Source: an uncultured Bacteroidota bacterium (GTDB lineage Bacteria; Bacteroidota; Bacteroidia; Bacteroidales; VadinHA17). Taken from it: 18,067 nt of DNA. Made by a program: the position numbers and the translations under genes. Positions within the stretch are counted from its first letter, which is position 1. Each line of letters opens with the position of its first letter. The stretch lies in the NCBI GenBank assembly GCA_903865465.1, contig CAIPJU010001069.1, positions 1 through 18,067 on the forward strand, given 5' to 3'. Shown here piece after piece: positions 15,341 to 18,067 of this stretch. A model generated the notes under the pieces. That model made no database searches. It was not told where the DNA came from and saw only the letters and a program-made list of their open reading frames with translations.

Positions 15341-15405
15341 CAGCCTGTTTTAAGTCCGAAAACAAACCATACCAAGGCCAGGGTTCCAGAGGCAAACTCA
15401 GGCTG
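15341..15405. repeat. Loose inverted repeat CAGCCTG...CAGGCTG
   Basis: Seven-bp exact inverted repeat with a 51-nt loop, just after the hemerythrin stop codon. It has no U tract, so it is a poor terminator; it may shape the mRNA 3' end or be chance. Confidence 0.2.
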
Positions 15406-15410
15406 CTTCT

Positions 15411-15953
15411 TTACTCATACACCAATTCAAATTCCCCGATTGAAGCAATACATTCTCTTTTTAAATCTTCATTCCGCTTGCTCTTTTCAATGTCGCCAAA
15501 ATCACTCAAAAGCTGCAGCTGGTCGGAATCTGAAAGGGCATTGTCGGCCATCCTGAAGAGTATATTATTCTCTTTTGAAATGTGACTGCCCAACAATTTG
15601 CAGTATTCCAGAGCGTTGTAAAAAATTACTTCCTTAGCAGAGGAATCGCCCTCCTTGAACTGATCGATCGCTTCTGACATTTTTTTAACGAGGTCTCTCC
15701 CTTCTGTATGTTCATGAATCATTACTGCGACAGGTCCCTGCCGGGTCGGAAACCCGCGTTTTGCCAGCATAGGGAAAAAAATGTTCTCTTCCTTGCTGTG
15801 GTGAAATCCATCGGCAAAATTCCTGATTATATAGGCAGCTTTCTCAAAATGAGCAATATTGAAATTATCTGCCCTGGTCATTTTCACTATCACTTCAATC
15901 AATCTCAGGATTAATTCATGATCATTTTCCAGATTTTTTGTTGCTGTATCCAT
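15411..15953 (-). CDS. Hemerythrin-domain protein
   Basis: Single-domain cytosolic di-iron protein, 180 aa. The four-helix hemerythrin ligand pattern is complete: NDHELI (His12), HHSKEENIFFP (His51/His52, Glu56), MIHEHTEGR (His80/His82, Glu84) and SHISKENNILF (His124, Glu128). The C-terminal 45 residues are charged and helical without ligands. Relatives bind O2 or NO, or help with iron and redox balance; which one applies here cannot be said. It starts 27 nt after the ric stop codon, so it is almost surely co-transcribed with ric and shares its promoter. The gap to the next minus-strand gene is 151 nt and contains that gene's own control site. Confidence 0.93.
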   Translation of the reverse strand: MDTATKNLENDHELILRLIEVIVKMTRADNFNIAHFEKAAYIIRNFADGFHHSKEENIFFPMLAKRGFPTRQGPVAVMIHEHTEGRDLVKKMSEAIDQFKEGDSSAKEVIFYNALEYCKLLGSHISKENNILFRMADNALSDSDQLQLLSDFGDIEKSKRNEDLKRECIASIGEFELVYE

Positions 15954-15980
15954 TTTCCAATTTATTTAATATACTGTTTT

Positions 15981-16679
15981 TTAAAGAGAAAGTGCCTTGG
16001 GATATAGAATGTTATTCTCGAGATGGACATGAACATGCAGATCATCTTCAAACTGATGCAGTAGTTTAAATGTGACCTGATATGAATTGCAACCGTCTGC
16101 AGGAACCCGGTACCCTGATGTAATTGAGTTTATCCTGTCCATAGCGCCGCCGGCTGATTCATGTTCTCCTGACATCCTGCTTATTTCTGAATGTATTATT
16201 GATTTGGCCTCAGGGGAATTATTTCGAATTACTTCCTTAACAGAAGGGAAAAGGAGCTCTTCCTCCTTCTTCAGATGCTGAAGCAACTCTTCATTAATTG
16301 CATCAAAAAGTGCTGCTACCTCATTAAGTTCAGGATGGTTCGATCCATGCACATCTGCAATCTTATGCGTGTAGTAGGTAAGTTCAGGTAAGGTTTTCAG
16401 CACATATTTGTGGTGCGTATTGACAATATAGTCGGCGAGGAAAGCAAGATCCCACTCCCTGAAATTCCGAGCCTCGTCTGAAGGATTATTTTTCAGATCA
16501 ATAAGCTGATCGATTATAGAAGTAGAATCAATTTTTTTTTCTTCGCACGCCTGTTCAAGACTCTTCTTCCCTCCACAGCAGAAGTCAATTCCTTCCTTCC
16601 TGAAAATCTCGGCCGCTCTGAAATCATCTGCAACTATCTCACCAATAGATGTATTTTCCAATAATTCATGTTCATTCAT
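15981..16679 (-). CDS. ric: Iron-sulfur cluster repair di-iron protein (RIC; YtfE/ScdA type)
   Basis: Di-iron protein that protects or repairs iron-sulfur clusters after nitrosative and oxidative damage; the E. coli homologue YtfE also acts on nitric oxide. 232 aa from the ATG at 16679; a GTG directly before it is also in frame, and AGAAAG lies just upstream as a weak ribosome site. The N-terminal DUF542/ScdA domain has FRKEGIDFCCGGKKSLEQAC with the conserved Cys34-Cys35 pair. The hemerythrin domain carries THHKYV (His90), HLKKEEELLFP (His135, Glu139), SGEHESAG (His173) and HVHVHLENNILYP (His217, Glu221), aligning with the YtfE iron ligands. It is first in a two-gene unit with the hemerythrin and divergent from the stand-alone DUF438 gene, sharing a dyad-containing control region. 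Confidence 0.96.
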   Translation of the reverse strand: MNEHELLENTSIGEIVADDFRAAEIFRKEGIDFCCGGKKSLEQACEEKKIDSTSIIDQLIDLKNNPSDEARNFREWDLAFLADYIVNTHHKYVLKTLPELTYYTHKIADVHGSNHPELNEVAALFDAINEELLQHLKKEEELLFPSVKEVIRNNSPEAKSIIHSEISRMSGEHESAGGAMDRINSITSGYRVPADGCNSYQVTFKLLHQFEDDLHVHVHLENNILYPKALSL

Positions 16680-16705
16680 CACTTTCTGTATTAAAAATTA
16701 CTCTG

Positions 16706-16736
16706 CAAAGATAAATAATATTTATATAAAGACAAT
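16706..16736 (-). promoter_or_regulatory. Promoter of ric-hemerythrin
   Basis: On the minus strand: ATTG (16736-16733), 19-nt spacer, TATCTTTG (16713-16706). This is close to the full Bacteroidota consensus and gives a leader of about 20 nt before the ric ATG. Confidence 0.68.
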
Positions 16737-16745
16737 AAGGTCTTT
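16728..16745. promoter_or_regulatory. Dyad AAAGAC-N6-GTCTTT between divergent promoters
   Basis: Exact 6-bp half-sites with a 6-bp spacer (AATAAG), extended imperfectly by TAT/ATA outside. It covers the -33 box of ric and touches the -33 region of the opposite promoter, midway between the two TATCTTTG boxes. One regulator bound here could control both directions. It is not an FNR/CRP-type TTGAT-N4-ATCAA site; the regulator is unknown. Confidence 0.5.
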
Positions 16746-16774
16746 TTATAATTTACGAAATAATTATATCTTTG
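16744..16774 (+). promoter_or_regulatory. Promoter of the stand-alone DUF438 gene
   Basis: TTTT at 16744-16747, 19-nt spacer, TATCTTTG at 16767-16774, the same -7 box as the divergent ric promoter. It implies a long leader of about 85 nt before the ATG at 16867. Confidence 0.55.
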
Positions 16775-16866
16775 CACAATAAAATGGGCGGCGATTGAAA
16801 ACAGCCATTTCATCAATGCCCTTTTACAAAATCTCATTAATTTTAATAACGACAAAATACTTAACT

Positions 16867-17211
16867 ATGAGTGAACTCATTAATAACCAGGAGAACCGAA
16901 AGCACATCCTGAAGCATATGATCCTGGAGCTTCATAAAGGTGAAGCTCCCGATCTGGTTCGAAAACGACTGATTGATCTCCTGCAAAACATTCCCTATGA
17001 TGATGTTGTAGAAGTTGAACAGGAACTGATATCCGAAGGACTTCCAGAAGAGGAGGTATTGAAATTCTGCGATTTGCACACAATGATACTCGACGGACAC
17101 ATTGACCAGAGCGGTGCAAAATTTGTACCTGACGGCCATCCTGCCGATACTTTCAAGAAGGAGAACTGGGAATTTGAAAAGGTTACCGGCAACAGACATT
17201 TAAATAAATAA
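16867..17211 (+). CDS. Stand-alone DUF438 domain protein
   Basis: Small cytosolic protein of 114 aa made of the DUF438 domain that normally heads DUF438-hemerythrin-PAS proteins. MSELINNQENRKHILKHMILELHKG is the typical opening, so the ATG at 16867 is chosen over upstream in-frame starts at 16795 (TTG) and 16816. EVEQELISEGLPEEEVLKFCDLH closes the domain (about 48-71). The tail GHPADTFKKENWEFEKV matches the point where the hemerythrin domain begins in full-length relatives, but Asp94 replaces the expected first ligand His, and the protein ends 20 residues later. The role is unknown; it may partner the three-domain protein encoded at 14045-15259, whose own DUF438 part is divergent. It shares a divergent control region with ric and is followed by a hairpin overlapping its stop codon. 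Confidence 0.85.
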   Translation: MSELINNQENRKHILKHMILELHKGEAPDLVRKRLIDLLQNIPYDDVVEVEQELISEGLPEEEVLKFCDLHTMILDGHIDQSGAKFVPDGHPADTFKKENWEFEKVTGNRHLNK

Positions 17212-17240
17212 GAAGAGGCCTAACCACAAGCCTCTTCTTA
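17209..17240 (+). terminator. Probable terminator hairpin after the DUF438 gene
   Basis: TAAGAAGAGGC (17209-17219) and GCCTCTTCTTA (17230-17240) form an 11-bp perfect stem with a 10-nt loop; the left arm begins at the stop codon itself. The 3' side is T-rich (CTTCTTAAATTA) but lacks a true U run, so termination may be partial. The palindrome is symmetric and could also serve the opposite strand. Confidence 0.65.
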
Positions 17241-17436
17241 AATTACCCTAAAAACTAACCATATGAACCATGACGTAATTAACATCGATTGAAGTATGAA
17301 AGAGTGATGTTTAATTACAATTCAAAGATAATTCCTGATTCTACGTTTAAAAAATTAAATGGAAGAACCGGCTCTTTTTACCGACAAACAGCCGTTTTAT
17401 ACGTTCAGCATAACGACCCTGAATCAAAGTTGAGTA

Positions 17437-18067
17437 TCAGATCAGTTCACCTGAGTGCTTTTGAATCTTCAGAATTGCGTTCACAATGTCTTCCATATCC
17501 TTTTTTGATCTAAGAAAGACCCTCTGCTCAAGTGAGAGGCCTGACTCCTTTTCAATCTTTTCATTAACCGGGCAAACATTTTCCTTTCGGTATTTTACAA
17601 GCCGTTCTGCAGGGAATATCCTCTTAAAAGCAGCCATCCCGAGATAGGTTTCAATGAAAGGATCGAGATGAAGTGAAGAATCAATTCCATCGCCAAAACT
17701 TATCCCTTCCGCACGCATTGCCTGTATGAACCGATTCTTCGGCAAAGCCCGGAAATGCTCTTTCTCATAAATGAGCTGATACTCATAATATGACCTACGT
17801 GTCTGTCCCGCATACTTTTTAGTAGGCCTTACACCTTTAATTCCCGACAGCAGCTTTTCAAGGTAAGCGGCATTCTCATCCCTTAATTTGCTCTGTTCTT
17901 CGATTCTCCTGATCTGACCAAGCAAATTGGCAGCTACAAGGGGAGTCATCCTGTAATTGGCACCGGGATGGGAAATGTTTCGATGCCTTGGATCCCTTCC
18001 GTTGTTTGTAAAGGCATCAACCTTCATCATAAGCTCTTCGTCACTGCCAAGAACCGCACCACCTTCA
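17437..18067 (-). CDS. DegT/DnrJ/EryC1/StrS-family aminotransferase (N-terminal part outside window)
   Basis: C-terminal 209 residues of a PLP-dependent sugar aminotransferase-type enzyme. The frame stays open to the window edge, so the start lies beyond 18067. The first visible residues, EGGAVLGSDEELMMKVDAFTNNG, are the GEGG block that directly follows the PLP-lysine in this family; the lysine itself is not in the window. ANYRMTPLVAANLLGQI matches the conserved NYRM(T/S) segment, and YYEYQLIYEK and the long C-terminal helical part are typical. Family members aminate keto-sugars for surface polysaccharides or act on inosose or other ketones; the substrate cannot be assigned. It is transcribed toward the DUF438 gene, 225 bp away. 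No strong terminator is visible after its TGA stop. Confidence 0.88.
   Translation of the reverse strand, partial: EGGAVLGSDEELMMKVDAFTNNGRDPRHRNISHPGANYRMTPLVAANLLGQIRRIEEQSKLRDENAAYLEKLLSGIKGVRPTKKYAGQTRRSYYEYQLIYEKEHFRALPKNRFIQAMRAEGISFGDGIDSSLHLDPFIETYLGMAAFKRIFPAERLVKYRKENVCPVNEKIEKESGLSLEQRVFLRSKKDMEDIVNAILKIQKHSGELI

Noticed and set aside
15335..15556. 73-aa plus-strand open frame in the gap and 3' end of the hemerythrin gene
   Set aside because: Antisense to the hemerythrin coding region, no domain and no promoter-like sequence ahead of it.
17345..17400. CGGCT/AGCCG pairing as a terminator for the aminotransferase gene
   Set aside because: Only 5 bp of stem with a 16-nt loop and no U tract directly after it on the minus strand.
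17289..17513. 74-aa plus-strand open frame in the gap before the aminotransferase
   Set aside because: Needs a TTG start, runs antisense into the conserved 3' end of the aminotransferase and shows no family resemblance.

Overview
The window looks like an ordinary chromosomal stretch from a member of the Bacteroidota, most likely class Bacteroidia (Bacteroidales/Marinilabiliales type), probably anaerobic or microaerobic. The evidence is gene content (rplM-rpsI-rpsB-tsf as one cluster, a DUF2723 membrane protein, a DUF6427-like membrane protein next to purD, a Big_2 lipoprotein of the Bacteroidota type) and repeated matches to the Bacteroidota promoter form TTTG-N19-TAnnTTTG. Shine-Dalgarno sequences are weak or absent, as expected for this phylum. 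No tRNA, rRNA, CRISPR array, insertion sequence or prophage was seen.

Layout: (1) 1-1306, minus, partial FucP/GluP-type sugar MFS transporter with its own promoter and a 16-bp near-palindrome upstream. (2) 1645-2412, plus, a lipoprotein with a Big_2 domain. (3) 2690-5528, minus, the translation operon rplM-rpsI-rpsB-tsf, with a promoter and short 5' hairpin, an internal structured element just before rpsB, and a strong intrinsic terminator after tsf. (4) 5661-14036, plus: a 3-methyladenine DNA glycosylase, then a tightly packed set of a large DUF2723 GT-C-like membrane protein, a NodB-type polysaccharide deacetylase, purD, a polytopic membrane protein and adenine deaminase. (5) 14045-17240, a di-iron stress module: ric (YtfE/ScdA type) and a hemerythrin on the minus strand, a three-domain DUF438-like/hemerythrin/PAS protein with its own palindrome-embedded promoter, and a divergent, stand-alone DUF438 protein. 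(6) 17437-18067, minus, the C-terminal part of a DegT/DnrJ/EryC1/StrS aminotransferase running off the window.

The most interesting region is 14.0-17.3 kb. Four proteins belong to, or come from, hemerythrin/DUF438 families linked to nitric oxide, iron-sulfur repair and oxygen or redox sensing. They have two distinct dyad-type control sites: an AAAGAC-N6-GTCTTT dyad covering both -33 boxes of a divergent promoter pair, and a perfect 14-bp inverted repeat that brackets the -7 box of the three-domain gene and ends 3 nt before its start codon. The stand-alone DUF438 protein stops just where a hemerythrin domain would begin and has Asp where the first iron-ligand His is expected. This suggests a split or duplicated sensor system. 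Regulation and biochemistry are inferred; no experiment or search supports them here.

Other points of interest are a possible RNA control element between rpsI and rpsB, an acidic C-terminal tail on ribosomal protein S2, and a DUF2723/deacetylase gene pair that could act in envelope or protein glycosylation.
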